From Antarcticibacterium flavum (GTDB lineage Bacteria > Bacteroidota > Bacteroidia > Flavobacteriales > Flavobacteriaceae), in NCBI RefSeq assembly GCF_006159205.1, contig NZ_CP040812.1:3162001-3226000 (forward strand): 64,000 nt of DNA, read 5' to 3'. The translations under genes and the position numbers were made by a program. Below are positions 53,382-62,761 of the stretch, piece after piece (within the stretch, counting starts at the first letter, position 1; every line of letters begins with the position of its first letter). The notes below the pieces were generated by a model, which saw only the letters and a list, made by a program, of their open reading frames with translations, was not told where the DNA came from and did not search any database.

Positions 53382-54426
53382 TAATATAGACCCGGAACTG
53401 GAATCCCAGGATGATGATCTTTACGAGCATCATAAATTCACTGCAGATAAAGGCCAGCAGCCGTTACGCGTGGATAAATATTTAATGAACTACATAGAGA
53501 ATGCTACCAGGAATAAGATCCAGAAAGCGGCAAAGGATGGTAACATTTTCGTAAATAATACACCGGTAAAGTCCAATTATAAGGTTAAACCGGGAGATGT
53601 GGTGCAGGTGATGTTTGAACACCCTCCCTATGAATTCCTTCTTACCCCAGAGGATATTCCCCTGGATATCATCTTTGAAGATGAATCCCTTATGGTGGTG
53701 AATAAACCAGCGGGAATGGTAGTACACCCCGGCCATGGAAATTATAGCGGCACCCTTATTAATGCACTTGTCTACCACATTGATAATTTACCAAATAACA
53801 GCAGTGAACGTCCAGGCCTGGTACACAGAATAGATAAAGATACCAGTGGACTGCTTGTAATTGCCAAGACAGAGGCTGCCATGACGCATCTTTCAAAGCA
53901 ATTTTTTAAGAAGACCAGTTCCCGGGAATACGTAGCTCTGGTTTGGGGCAATGTCACAGAGGATGAGGGGATTATCGAAGGAAATATAGGCCGCCATCCC
54001 AAAAACCGCCTCCAAAATACAGTTTATACAGGAGAGCAGGAAGATATGGGAAAACCTGCAGTTACCCATTATAAAGTTTTGGAACGTCTTGGATATGTAA
54101 CCCTCGTCTCCTGTAAACTGGAAACCGGAAGAACCCATCAAATTAGGGTGCATATGAAACACATAGGGCATACCCTTTTTAATGATGAGCGATATGGGGG
54201 TGATAAGATCCTTAAAGGAACTACCTTCACGAAGTACAGGCAATTTGTTGAGAATTGTTTTAAGATCCTTCCCCGGCAGGCGTTGCATGCAAAGACACTT
54301 GGGTTTACTCATCCTGTCACCAAGGAATGGTTAAGCTTTGAAACCCCGCTGCCCCAGGACATGGTAGACTGTGTTGAAAAATGGCGTAATTACTCTAAAA
54401 ATCAAAAGGATTTTGGTGATGATTAG
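53368..54426 (+). CDS. RluA family pseudouridine synthase (RluD-like)
   Basis: A 352-residue enzyme that converts uridines to pseudouridine in large-subunit rRNA. An N-terminal S4 RNA-binding domain (LRVDKYLMNYIENATRNKIQKA) leads to the catalytic domain with GLVHRIDKDTSGLLVIAKT, in which the Asp is the nucleophile, and RTHQIRVHMKHIGH. This layout is that of RluD. It overlaps the PASTA gene by 14 bases, so coupled expression is likely. Its stop codon shares a base with the start of a structured intergenic element. Confidence 0.94.
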   Translation: MTNSNNIDPELESQDDDLYEHHKFTADKGQQPLRVDKYLMNYIENATRNKIQKAAKDGNIFVNNTPVKSNYKVKPGDVVQVMFEHPPYEFLLTPEDIPLDIIFEDESLMVVNKPAGMVVHPGHGNYSGTLINALVYHIDNLPNNSSERPGLVHRIDKDTSGLLVIAKTEAAMTHLSKQFFKKTSSREYVALVWGNVTEDEGIIEGNIGRHPKNRLQNTVYTGEQEDMGKPAVTHYKVLERLGYVTLVSCKLETGRTHQIRVHMKHIGHTLFNDERYGGDKILKGTTFTKYRQFVENCFKILPRQALHAKTLGFTHPVTKEWLSFETPLPQDMVDCVEKWRNYSKNQKDFGDD

Positions 54427-54522
54427 GGCGTTTCCCCAATGAAAAATTGGGGTCGGGCTTTCGGCAGTCGCTTCCCTTCGAAAAAGAAGGGAGAGCTCCA
54501 ACAATGCCTCTATCCCTCACGC
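54426..54522 (+). other. Structured intergenic element of the GGGCGTT...GGGTCGGGCT...CCCTCACGC kind
   Basis: A 97-base stretch between the pseudouridine synthase gene and yaaA. It holds a 7-bp hairpin CCCCAAT/ATTGGGG with loop GAAAA (54434-54452), then GTCGGGCTTTCGGCAGTCGC, then a hairpin CCCTTC/GAAGGG with loop GAAAAA (54474-54491), then CTCCAACAATGCC and TATCCCTCACGC. I recall many similar Bacteroidota intergenic sequences with conserved blocks and variable hairpins, but I have not checked this against a database. It may be a structured RNA or a repeat element. Confidence 0.5.
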
Positions 54523-54594
54523 GTCTATAGAAGCTATCAATAAGTCTATTGGTAACAAATAATGAAATCCTGTGGGATCTTCATTGTTGTAGTG

Positions 54595-54602
54595 TATTTT
54601 TG
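54595..54602 (+). promoter_or_regulatory. -7 promoter box of yaaA
   Basis: TATTTTTG, a perfect TAnnTTTG box, 25 bases before the yaaA ATG. Confidence 0.5.
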
Positions 54603-54627
54603 TGGGTGACAGTAAACCAAATCACAT

Positions 54628-55389
54628 ATGAAGATCGTTATTTCCCCCGCCAAAAGTTTAAATTACGAGAGCAAACTTCCCACGACGCGGGGAACCCAAC
54701 CAGCCTTCCCTGAAACTACAGCAAAGATCAACCGAAAGTTGTCCAGGCTAACAAAAACTGAGATTGCAGAGCTTATGGACATAAGTTCCAAGTTGGCAGA
54801 TCTTAACTCTCAACGCTACAAGGAGTTTGAAGAAGATCACAACAAAGAAAATTCCCGTCCTGCCATATATGCTTTTGACGGTGATGTGTATAGTGGTATT
54901 GACGCCTATACCCTTCCCGTGGAAAAACTGGACCGCCTGCAGGACAGCCTGAGGATACTTTCAGGAATGTACGGTATCCTGCGCCCTTTGGACCTTATGC
55001 AGCCTTACCGGCTGGAGATGGGGACTTCAATAGGTATTGAAAGGAAAGATGATCTGTACGCTGTTTGGAAAGAAAAGATAACCGCTTATCTCAATAAAGA
55101 ACTTGAGGAGGATGAATTATTTATTAATCTGGCCAGTAATGAATATTTTAAAGCTGTGGATCCTAAAAAATTAAAGGTGCCGGTAGTAACTCCTGTTTTT
55201 AAGGATTATAAGAATGGCAAATTAAAGATCATTAGCTTTTTTGCAAAAAAGGCGAGAGGAGCAATGGTAAGATATGTTATGGATAAAGACATTAAAACTA
55301 TAGAAGGACTTAAGGGTTTCGATTATATGGATTACCGTTTTAGCGCAGAAGAATCAAAAAAGAAGAATGAACTGGTATTTACCAGGTAA
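54628..55389 (+). CDS. yaaA: Peroxide stress protein YaaA
   Basis: A 253-residue cytoplasmic DUF328 protein that in E. coli lowers free iron under peroxide stress and binds [17 protein letters not shown] at the start, [15 protein letters not shown], and [20 protein letters not shown] (here MYGILRP...) are hallmarks of the family, and [16 protein letters not shown] is near the C-terminus. It is transcribed alone from a -7 box with a terminator after it. Its iron-lowering role is known from E. coli and inferred here. Confidence 0.95.
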   Translation: MKIVISPAKSLNYESKLPTTRGTQPAFPETTAKINRKLSRLTKTEIAELMDISSKLADLNSQRYKEFEEDHNKENSRPAIYAFDGDVYSGIDAYTLPVEKLDRLQDSLRILSGMYGILRPLDLMQPYRLEMGTSIGIERKDDLYAVWKEKITAYLNKELEEDELFINLASNEYFKAVDPKKLKVPVVTPVFKDYKNGKLKIISFFAKKARGAMVRYVMDKDIKTIEGLKGFDYMDYRFSAEESKKKNELVFTR

Positions 55390-55417
55390 ACTCCTGAATA
55401 ATAATTAGATATTAATT

Positions 55418-55440
55418 GCCACCTACGGGTGGCTATTTTA
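55418..55440 (+). terminator. Probable terminator of yaaA
   Basis: A 6-bp stem GCCACC/GGTGGC with loop TACG (55418-55433) is followed by TATTTTATTTTT. It starts 29 bases after the yaaA stop. Confidence 0.7.
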
Positions 55441-55502
55441 TTTTTAACTTTTTATTAACCCCATCCTCCTGTAGTTGCTTCGGGTATGAGGGATATATTT
55501 AA

Positions 55503-55510
55503 TAACTTTC
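55503..55510 (+). promoter_or_regulatory. Candidate -7 promoter box of pyruvate carboxylase
   Basis: TAACTTTC, one mismatch from TAnnTTTG, 34 bases before the ATG at 55545. Confidence 0.35.
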
Positions 55511-55544
55511 AAAAAATGATATCTAATTAAAATACATTCCGGTA

Positions 55545-58500
55545 ATGAAAATAAAGAAAGTTTTAGTTGCAAACAGGGGAGAGATAGCAATAAGAATATT
55601 CAGGGCCTGCACAGAGATTGGAATTAAAACAGTGGGTATCTATACCTTTGAAGACCGGTATTCCTTACACCGCTATAAGGCCGATGAGTCTTACCAGGTA
55701 GGGGAGGATAAAGACCCCCTTAAACCATACCTTAATATAAATGCAATCATACAGGTAGCTCTTAAGAATGAGGTGGATGCCATCCATCCCGGTTACGGAT
55801 TTTTATCTGAAAATGCTGAGTTTGCAAAACAATGTGAAGAGAATGGAATTATTTTTATTGGTCCCAAGGTTGAAGTATTAAAATCCCTTGGGGATAAGGT
55901 GAGGGCTAAAGAGGTGGCCGTACAAAATGAGGTCCCTATTATTCAGAGTAATGACCGCGAACTCGATTCCCTGGACATTGCCCTGGAAGAAGCTCAAAAA
56001 ATTGGGTATCCTGTTATGCTTAAAGCCGCCAGTGGTGGCGGGGGCCGTGGAATGAGGGTGATACGTGATGAGGATCAATTAAGATCTGCCTTTCCTGAAT
56101 CAAAACGGGAAGCCGGAAATGCCTTTGGGGATGACACTGTTTTCATCGAGAAATTTGTAGAGAATCCAAAGCACATTGAGATCCAGATCGTTGCAGATAA
56201 TCATGGCAACATGGTGCACCTTTTCGAAAGGGATTGTTCGGTCCAGCGGCGTTATCAAAAGGTAATTGAATTTGCCCCATCCCTGGGCCTGGATCAAAAC
56301 ACCAAGGAAAAGCTCTATGATTATGCATTGCGTATTTGTAAGGCAGTAAATTATAATAATATAGGTACAGTAGAATTCCTTGTTGAAAATGGGGAGATCT
56401 ATTTCATAGAGGTAAATCCAAGGATTCAGGTTGAACATACAGTAACAGAGATAATTACCAATATAGACCTGGTGAAAACCCAGTTGTTCATTGCAGGAGG
56501 ATATAAACTAAGTGATAAGCAAATAAAGATAGAAGACCAGGATTCGCTTGAAACCAATGGCTATGCATTGCAATGCAGGATCACTACAGAGGATCCAACC
56601 AACGATTTTAAACCAGATTATGGTACTATCACTACGTACAGGAGTGCTTCAGGTTTTGGGATACGTTTGGATGGGGGAAGTGTTTACCAGGGGGTAAAGA
56701 TCTCTCCTTTCTTTGATTCCATGCTTGTGAAGGTATCAGCCAGCAGCAGGACACTGGACGGGGCTTGTAGGAAAATGAGAAGGGCCCTGGCAGAATTCAG
56801 GGTGAGAGGGGTGATGACCAATATGGCATTCCTTGATAATATCCTGCAGCATCCCACATTTCGGGAAGGAAAGGTTACAGTGAATTTTATTAAAGATAAT
56901 CCGGAACTCTTTAAAATAAGGGAAACCAGGAACAGGGCGACAAAAATGGTAAAATTCCTTGGTGATATCACCGTAAATGGCAATCCAGATGTACGTGAAA
57001 TAGACCCACATAAGAAATTCCTCACGCCAAAAGTGCCCAAATTTGATGAATATGCAGGGTATCCAAAGGGAACCAAAGATTTACTTACAGAGCAGGGGCC
57101 TGAAAAATTTTCCAGATGGCTGCGCCACCAGGGGAAGGTCCAATTCACAGATACAACATTTCGCGATGCCCACCAGAGCTTGCTGGCCACAAGAATGCGA
57201 ACCTATGATATGATGAAGGTGGCCGAGGGATTTGCCAAAAACCATCCGCAGATTTTCAGCATGGAAGTATGGGGAGGAGCTACTTTTGATGTCGCGCTTA
57301 GATTCCTAAAGGAGAATCCCTGGGAACGCCTGCAATTGCTTCGTAAAGCAATGCCAAATGTATTGCTTCAAATGTTGCTAAGAGGCTCAAATGGAGTAGG
57401 GTATACTGCTTATCCAGATAATTTAATTGAAAGATTTGTGAATGAGGCCTGGGAGAATGGTGTGGATGTCTTTAGGATCTTTGATTCGCTCAACTGGATG
57501 CAGTCTATAGAACCCTGCATAAAATATGTGAGAAATAATACCAATGGCCTGGCCGAGGCAGCAATGTGTTATACCGGGGATATCCTAAAACCCAAAAGTT
57601 CCAAATATACCCTCGAATATTATGTAGAGCTTGGAAAACAAATGGAAGACGCAGGAGCCCATATACTTGGGATAAAGGATATGGCTGGAATATTGAAGCC
57701 TTATGCAGCAGAGGAACTTATTGGAACCCTTAAATCCAGAATAAGTATTCCTATACATTTACATACTCACGATACTTCTTCCATACAGGCTGCTACTTAT
57801 TTAAAAGCTATTGAAGCCGGTGTGGATGTTGTGGATGTTGCCCTGGGAGGCCTTTCCGGTCTTACCTCCCAGCCTAATTTCAATTCGATCGTGGAAATGC
57901 TGGGAACCGAAGATCGCACCCCCGATATTGATATTGAAAAGCTCAATGAATATTCTCATTACTGGGAAGCTGTAAGAAGTTATTATTATCCCTTCGAAAG
58001 CGGACTCAAAGCGGGATCTGCTGATGTTTATAAGAATGAGATCCCGGGCGGGCAATATTCCAACCTCAAGCCGCAGGCGGAATCGCTTGGTCTGGCAGAC
58101 AGGTTCTATGAGATTACCCAAATGTATGAGAAGGTGAATGACCTCTTTGGTGATATTATAAAAGTTACCCCCAGCTCCAAAGTGGTTGGAGATATGGCGC
58201 AGTACCTGGTAAGTAACAATCTTAGTATCGAGGATGTCCTGGAAAAAGGAGAAAGCCTCTCCTTTCCTCAGTCGGTAAAAAGTTTCTTTAAGGGAGATCT
58301 TGGCCAACCGGTAGGAGGATTTCCTGAGAAGATCCAGAAGATCATCCTGAAAGATGAAGAACCTTATACCGAAAGGCCAAATGCACACCTTGAACCAATT
58401 GATTTTGAAACCGAATTTGAAGAGTTCCGGCAAAATTTTAAGGAGGGAATGGGAAGAAGCCTTGATATAACAGATTTTCTCTCTTATAAATTATATCCAA

Positions 58501-58994
58501 AAGTCTTTACAGATGCCTATAACCATCACAAGGAATTTGGAAACATTATCACGATTCCCACGAAGAACTTCTTTTACGGTATGAAACCCGGTGAGGAGAT
58601 CATTGTGGAAATGGATAAGGGGAAGACCCTGCTCATTGAACTTATGTCCATTGGGGAAGCCAATGAAGATGGACTTGTAGATGTGTTTTTTAAAGTAAAT
58701 GGGCAAACGCGGGCTGTAAAGATTAAGGATAGGTCGGTAAAAGTTGAGAAAGTAAGCCACGTAAAAGCTGATAAGAGTAATCCAAAAGAAGTTGGAGCGC
58801 CTTTACAGGGATCTCTGGCTTCTGTTCTTGTGAAGGCCGGGCAGGAGGTCAAAAAGAATGAACCGCTTTTCATAATTGAAGCTATGAAAATGGAAACGAC
58901 CATTACTTCCAATACGGCCGGGGAGATTGAGAAAGTGGTTTTACCGGCAGGAGAAATGGTCTTTGCCGATGATCTTGTGGTTGTAATGAAATAA
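55545..58994 (+). CDS. pyc: Pyruvate carboxylase
   Basis: One chain of 1149 residues that makes oxaloacetate from pyruvate and bicarbonate with ATP, feeding the citric acid cycle. In order: biotin carboxylase (1 to ~450; ANRGEIAIRIFRA, the Gly-rich KAASGGGGRGMRV loop, EVNPRIQVEHTVTE), carboxyltransferase (~525-800; DTTFRDAHQSLLATRMRT and HTHDTSS for the metal site), an allosteric/tetramerisation linker, and a biotin-carrier domain (~1080-1149) with Lys1115 in EAMKMET. It is full length with every motif intact. BirA, also in the window, is the expected biotin ligase. Confidence 0.97.
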   Translation: MKIKKVLVANRGEIAIRIFRACTEIGIKTVGIYTFEDRYSLHRYKADESYQVGEDKDPLKPYLNINAIIQVALKNEVDAIHPGYGFLSENAEFAKQCEENGIIFIGPKVEVLKSLGDKVRAKEVAVQNEVPIIQSNDRELDSLDIALEEAQKIGYPVMLKAASGGGGRGMRVIRDEDQLRSAFPESKREAGNAFGDDTVFIEKFVENPKHIEIQIVADNHGNMVHLFERDCSVQRRYQKVIEFAPSLGLDQNTKEKLYDYALRICKAVNYNNIGTVEFLVENGEIYFIEVNPRIQVEHTVTEIITNIDLVKTQLFIAGGYKLSDKQIKIEDQDSLETNGYALQCRITTEDPTNDFKPDYGTITTYRSASGFGIRLDGGSVYQGVKISPFFDSMLVKVSASSRTLDGACRKMRRALAEFRVRGVMTNMAFLDNILQHPTFREGKVTVNFIKDNPELFKIRETRNRATKMVKFLGDITVNGNPDVREIDPHKKFLTPKVPKFDEYAGYPKGTKDLLTEQGPEKFSRWLRHQGKVQFTDTTFRDAHQSLLATRMRTYDMMKVAEGFAKNHPQIFSMEVWGGATFDVALRFLKENPWERLQLLRKAMPNVLLQMLLRGSNGVGYTAYPDNLIERFVNEAWENGVDVFRIFDSLNWMQSIEPCIKYVRNNTNGLAEAAMCYTGDILKPKSSKYTLEYYVELGKQMEDAGAHILGIKDMAGILKPYAAEELIGTLKSRISIPIHLHTHDTSSIQAATYLKAIEAGVDVVDVALGGLSGLTSQPNFNSIVEMLGTEDRTPDIDIEKLNEYSHYWEAVRSYYYPFESGLKAGSADVYKNEIPGGQYSNLKPQAESLGLADRFYEITQMYEKVNDLFGDIIKVTPSSKVVGDMAQYLVSNNLSIEDVLEKGESLSFPQSVKSFFKGDLGQPVGGFPEKIQKIILKDEEPYTERPNAHLEPIDFETEFEEFRQNFKEGMGRSLDITDFLSYKLYPKVFTDAYNHHKEFGNIITIPTKNFFYGMKPGEEIIVEMDKGKTLLIELMSIGEANEDGLVDVFFKVNGQTRAVKIKDRSVKVEKVSHVKADKSNPKEVGAPLQGSLASVLVKAGQEVKKNEPLFIIEAMKMETTITSNTAGEIEKVVLPAGEMVFADDLVVVMK

Positions 58995-59002
58995 GATACC
59001 AT

Positions 59003-59686
59003 ATGGATAATAAAAAGGAGCAAGAGATATTTCATCATCAACATCCCTACAGGCCTTTTATTCCTGAAAATGCCACCAAATTGATCGTGGGCACACTTCC
59101 TCCTCCAAGGTTCACCACGGGGGAGCTAAGAGAAGGAGATGTGGATTTTTGTTATGGCAGCAGGGACGGACTCCTTTGGATAATCCTCGATAAAATGTTT
59201 GACCTCAATTTAAAGTTTGAGAACACTACAGAGGCTATTGAACAAAGAGAAAATTTCCTTCGAAAAAGAGGGATTGGGATTTGCGATATGGTAGAGAGCA
59301 GTCGCAGGGAAAAGATCGATGCCTCCGATCTTGGAATGAAACAGGTGGAAATGCGTAATATGGTGCAGATCTTAAAAGCTCATCCAAAAATCGATACCTT
59401 GTTGTTCACCGGGGGCAACAGCAAAAATGGTCCTGAATATTTCTTTAGAAGGCATATAAGGGAAAGTGAGGAAGATATAAACTTAAAGGTGATATCTAAT
59501 GAAGTGCCCCGGGTACACCAATTCGTGCTGGATGGAAGGCTCATCAAAACCGTTTCTTTGACGGCTCCATCTGGAACTGCAAACCGGGCAGTGGGAAGCA
59601 TGCAGCACTATAAAAATATGAAACTAAAAGACCCTGAATTCAATACTATTGATTTCAGGGTCTTGCAGTATAAAGGTTATTTTTAA
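59003..59686 (+). CDS. Uracil-DNA glycosylase family protein
   Basis: A 227-residue protein of the uracil-DNA glycosylase fold. The N-terminal ATKLIVGTLPPPRF is like motif 1 of mismatch-type glycosylases, and GICDMVESSRREKIDASD plus LLFTGGNS follow. The C-terminal TAPSGTANRAV is in the place of the family's second active-site loop, with altered residues. Base-excision activity is plausible but not assured. It begins eight bases after pyc, so may be co-transcribed. An 11-bp inverted repeat in its last codons is noted as a finding. Confidence 0.8.
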   Translation: MDNKKEQEIFHHQHPYRPFIPENATKLIVGTLPPPRFTTGELREGDVDFCYGSRDGLLWIILDKMFDLNLKFENTTEAIEQRENFLRKRGIGICDMVESSRREKIDASDLGMKQVEMRNMVQILKAHPKIDTLLFTGGNSKNGPEYFFRRHIRESEEDINLKVISNEVPRVHQFVLDGRLIKTVSLTAPSGTANRAVGSMQHYKNMKLKDPEFNTIDFRVLQYKGYF

Positions 59687-59699
59687 AAATAGGGACAGG

Positions 59700-59834
59700 C
59701 TATTCCAATTCCTTTTTTTCCTGGTCTGCAACCGTGGTAGGCTTGATCTTGAATTTTTTACGTTTTGGCCGCAGCCTGCCGTGTGTTCCAATTGCTATTT
59801 TACCACGTTTGGTCTTTTTATCGCCTCTGCCCAT
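59700..59834 (-). CDS. Ribosomal protein bTHX (30S THX)
   Basis: A 44-residue, very basic protein, starting MGRGDKKTKRGKIAIGTHGR and continuing Leu-Arg-Pro-Lys-Arg-Lys-Lys. This start is the family signature of the small bTHX protein, which binds in the head of the 30S subunit in Thermus and many Bacteroidota. The gene runs from ATG 59834 to TAG at 59700-59702. The ATG lies three bases (AAA) after the stop of the next small gene on this strand, so the two are surely one transcript. The pyc-linked gene converges 13 bases away. Confidence 0.85.
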   Translation of the reverse strand: MGRGDKKTKRGKIAIGTHGRLRPKRKKFKIKPTTVADQEKKELE

Positions 59835-59837
59835 TTT

Positions 59838-59975
59838 TTATTTTTTATCCTGTTTATCCTTAATTGTTTTCTTATCGGTATCTACAGTACTTGGCCTGTC
59901 CCGATTTCCAATTTTATTTAAAGGATTACTATCTGTATCTTTTCTCTTCTTTTTATTATCTTCTATACGTCCCAT
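59838..59975 (-). CDS. Tiny basic hypothetical protein upstream of bTHX
   Basis: A 45-residue Lys/Asp-rich protein (begins MGRIEDNKKK and ends DKQDKK) from ATG 59975 to a TAA stop whose last base is 59838. It has no hydrophobic stretch, so a soluble, probably disordered, cytoplasmic protein. The three-base gap to the bTHX ATG makes co-translation likely. I do not recognise a family, though similar short proteins may sit beside bTHX in flavobacteria. Its MGR start resembles that of bTHX, perhaps by chance. Confidence 0.55.
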   Translation of the reverse strand: MGRIEDNKKKRKDTDSNPLNKIGNRDRPSTVDTDKKTIKDKQDKK

Positions 59976-60059
59976 AATTCAAAATTTTTAGAATGAACTC
60001 TAATTTACAATTTCATAATAGGAAAACGTACTAACAACCTGTTACAATTTGGTTAAAGC

Positions 60060-60821
60060 TTAGCGTATACTCTTAACAAATTGGGAAATTTTATGGGTAC
60101 CTTCCTTTGTAAGATGTTTGATAAAAGCACTTCCAATAATGGCTCCTTTTGCAAATTGAGTTGCCTGTAGAAAAGTCTCATTGTCACTTATTCCAAAACC
60201 AACTACTTGTGAGTTTTTCAGGTTCATCCCCGCAATCCGCTCAAAATAATCTTTGGTTTCCTCTCCAAAACCAGTTGTTCCACCGGTCACACTGGCACTG
60301 CTCACCATATAGATAAAGCCATTGGAAACAGAATCTATATACCGTACCCTTTCTGCTGAAGTTTGGGGAGTGATAAGAAATACATTCACAAGTCCGTATT
60401 TTTCGAAAATCTCCCTGTAATTTTCTGAAAATACATCTACCGGAAGGTCGGGAATGATCAATCCATCTATTCCTGCTTCATTGCATTGTTTGCAAAACCT
60501 TTCCACACCATACTGAAGAATAGGGTTAAAATAACCCATGATCAACAATGGAATTGAAACAGTTTCTCTTATTCCTTTTAGCTGCTCAAAAAGTTTTTTA
60601 GTGGTCATTCCGGCTCTTAGGGCAGCTGTGGAGCTTTCCTGTATAGTAGGGCCATCTGCCAGGGGGTCGCTAAAAGGCAGGCCTATCTCTATCATATCTA
60701 CCCCGCTTTTCTCCAGTTCCTGAATAATTGGAACGGTATCTTCAGGCTCCGGATACCCGGCAGTAAAATAGATGGACAGCAGCTTTTTATCTTCTTTTAA
60801 TTTTTTATTTATTCGGTTCAT
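60060..60821 (-). CDS. trpA: Tryptophan synthase alpha chain
   Basis: Splits indole-glycerol phosphate into indole and glyceraldehyde-3-phosphate, passing indole to TrpB. The catalytic Glu is in DMIEIGLPFSDPLADGP (with the following Asp), and GFIYMVSSASVTGGT binds phosphate. 253 residues is somewhat short but complete. It is the last gene of the trp unit, 72 bases after trpB. The 84 bases beyond its stop lead to the tiny basic gene and show no clear terminator. Confidence 0.96.
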   Translation of the reverse strand: MNRINKKLKEDKKLLSIYFTAGYPEPEDTVPIIQELEKSGVDMIEIGLPFSDPLADGPTIQESSTAALRAGMTTKKLFEQLKGIRETVSIPLLIMGYFNPILQYGVERFCKQCNEAGIDGLIIPDLPVDVFSENYREIFEKYGLVNVFLITPQTSAERVRYIDSVSNGFIYMVSSASVTGGTTGFGEETKDYFERIAGMNLKNSQVVGFGISDNETFLQATQFAKGAIIGSAFIKHLTKEGTHKISQFVKSIR

Positions 60822-60893
60822 TTGATTTGTCTTTTCTGGCTTCCCTTGTAATATCAGTTGAAGAGCCTTAATTTTTTATTATTGCCGCTGCTT

Positions 60894-62099
60894 TTAAAGA
60901 CCAAAATACTCTATATATGAGCTAAGGTCTTTGTCTCCCCTTCCCGAGAGGTTGACCACCACCACATCCTGTTCCCTGAATTTTCTGTCCTCGAAAATAG
61001 CCAGGGCGTGGGAGGTTTCAATTGCAGGGATGATCCCTTCCAGTTTTGCCAGTGCAAGCCCGGCTTTCATAGCATCATCATCTGTTACCGAAATGAATTC
61101 TGCACGGCCGCTTTTAAATAGATTGGCGTGCATAGGCCCGATCCCGGGATAATCCAGCCCTGCAGAAATGGAATAAGGCTCAGTGATCTGCCCGTCCTCT
61201 GTTTGCATTAAAAGAGTTTTACTACCGTGTATTATTCCTTCTTTACCCAGGGCAGATGTTGCAGCGCTCTCCCCGGTAAGAATGCCTTTTCCGGCTGCTT
61301 CCACGGCAATGATGCCCACCTTGGGATTATCGAGATAGTGATAGTAGATTCCGGCCGCATTACTGCCGCCACCCACACAGGCAACAACATAGTCCGGATC
61401 CTCCCTGTGCTCCTTCTCCATCAATTGTTTCCTTACCTCTTCAGAGATCACACTTTGAAATCTTGCTACCATATCTGGATAGGGATGAGGTCCTACGACA
61501 GATCCTATGATGTAATGGGTATTGACGGGATTATTGATCCAGTCCCTAATGGCTTCATTGGTAGCATCTTTTAAAGTACGACTTCCGGAAAGTGCCGGTA
61601 CCACTTTTGCTCCAAGCATTTTCATCCTGGCAACATTGGGAGCCTGCCTCTTAATATCTACCTCTCCCATGTATACGATACATTCCAGCCCCATAAGTGC
61701 ACATACTGTTGCTGTAGCTACACCATGCTGTCCCGCACCGGTTTCAGCAATGATCCTGTTCTTTCCAAGCCGTTTGGCCATGAGGATCTGGCCAATGGTA
61801 TTATTCACCTTGTGAGCCCCTGTATGACAAAGGTCCTCCCGCTTTAAATAAACTTTGGTGTTGTATTTTTTGCTGAATCTTTCAGCAAAATATAACGGGG
61901 TGGGCCTGCCTACATATTCTTTTAAAAGATCATTGAATTCCCTTTGAAAAGATTCTTCCCGCATCACCTCAAGGTATTTTGACCTCAATTCTTCAACATT
62001 GGGGTATAACATCTCAGGGATATAAGCACCACCAAAATCACCATAATATCCTTTTTCGTTTACCTGATAGGTAATTGTTTCACTAGTATTCGATTTCAT
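60894..62099 (-). CDS. trpB: Tryptophan synthase beta chain
   Basis: PLP enzyme condensing indole with serine to tryptophan. The PLP Lys is in [32 protein letters not shown] and [17 protein letters not shown] are also diagnostic. At 401 residues it is the standard TrpB1 form, which works in complex with TrpA. It follows trpF by 11 bases and precedes trpA, so the complex is made from one transcript. Confidence 0.97.
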   Translation of the reverse strand: MKSNTSETITYQVNEKGYYGDFGGAYIPEMLYPNVEELRSKYLEVMREESFQREFNDLLKEYVGRPTPLYFAERFSKKYNTKVYLKREDLCHTGAHKVNNTIGQILMAKRLGKNRIIAETGAGQHGVATATVCALMGLECIVYMGEVDIKRQAPNVARMKMLGAKVVPALSGSRTLKDATNEAIRDWINNPVNTHYIIGSVVGPHPYPDMVARFQSVISEEVRKQLMEKEHREDPDYVVACVGGGSNAAGIYYHYLDNPKVGIIAVEAAGKGILTGESAATSALGKEGIIHGSKTLLMQTEDGQITEPYSISAGLDYPGIGPMHANLFKSGRAEFISVTDDDAMKAGLALAKLEGIIPAIETSHALAIFEDRKFREQDVVVVNLSGRGDKDLSSYIEYFGL

Positions 62100-62110
62100 T
62101 TTTTTATTTT

Positions 62111-62761
62111 TTACGTTGCAGGGGAGGAGATTTGATTCATAAAAATTTTTAAAGTTGCACTGTTTTTTCTTCCCGGCTCAGTTTCAAAACGGCTGTTGAG
62201 GTCTACAGCATATAAAAGATGGCCCAGGCTATTTTCTTCCAAATGCTTCTTAAATTCCTTAATTCTTGAAATTTCCTCAATTCCAATACCACCACTTAGA
62301 ATGAAGGGAGTGGTAGAGGGGTAGTTTCTCAAATTTTCCCAGTTAAATGTTATACCATTCCCACCTTTATTCTTTCCTTTTGTGTCAAATAGAAAGTAAT
62401 CCACAATTCCCTCATAATCATTAAGGAGTTGAAAATCTATATCTTCCTTTACAGAAAACACTTTTATTACTTCTACCCCGCTTGGTAATTTTGATTTTAA
62501 TTGATTACAGAAACTTCCAGATTCCTCACCGTGTAATTGTAAAGCATCTAAATGATACTGCTTTACTTTTTCGACAATAAATTCTGTTGTGGCATTTACA
62601 AAAACCCCTGTTTTTTTTATTTCAGAGGAAATTTCAGGAATTTCTCCGGTGAAATTACGCGTCGATTTTTCATAGAAGATAAACCCCATATAATCCGGTT
62701 TCAGCTTTGCAACCTCCCGAATATTTTCAGCATACTTCATCCCACATACCTTGATCTTCAT
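62111..62761 (-). CDS. trpF: Phosphoribosylanthranilate isomerase
   Basis: Isomerises phosphoribosylanthranilate in tryptophan synthesis. A TIM barrel of 216 residues with the start [10 protein letters not shown] holding the catalytic Cys, the strand [20 protein letters not shown], and the C-terminal phosphate site [21 protein letters not shown]. The start ATG overlaps the trpC stop by one base (TAATG arrangement), a sign of translational coupling. Confidence 0.95.
   Translation of the reverse strand: MKIKVCGMKYAENIREVAKLKPDYMGFIFYEKSTRNFTGEIPEISSEIKKTGVFVNATTEFIVEKVKQYHLDALQLHGEESGSFCNQLKSKLPSGVEVIKVFSVKEDIDFQLLNDYEGIVDYFLFDTKGKNKGGNGITFNWENLRNYPSTTPFILSGGIGIEEISRIKEFKKHLEENSLGHLLYAVDLNSRFETEPGRKNSATLKIFMNQISSPAT

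Noticed and set aside
60822..60893. Possible attenuator between trpB and trpA.
   Set aside because: No hairpin with T-tract and no Trp-codon leader; simply an intergenic spacer in the operon.
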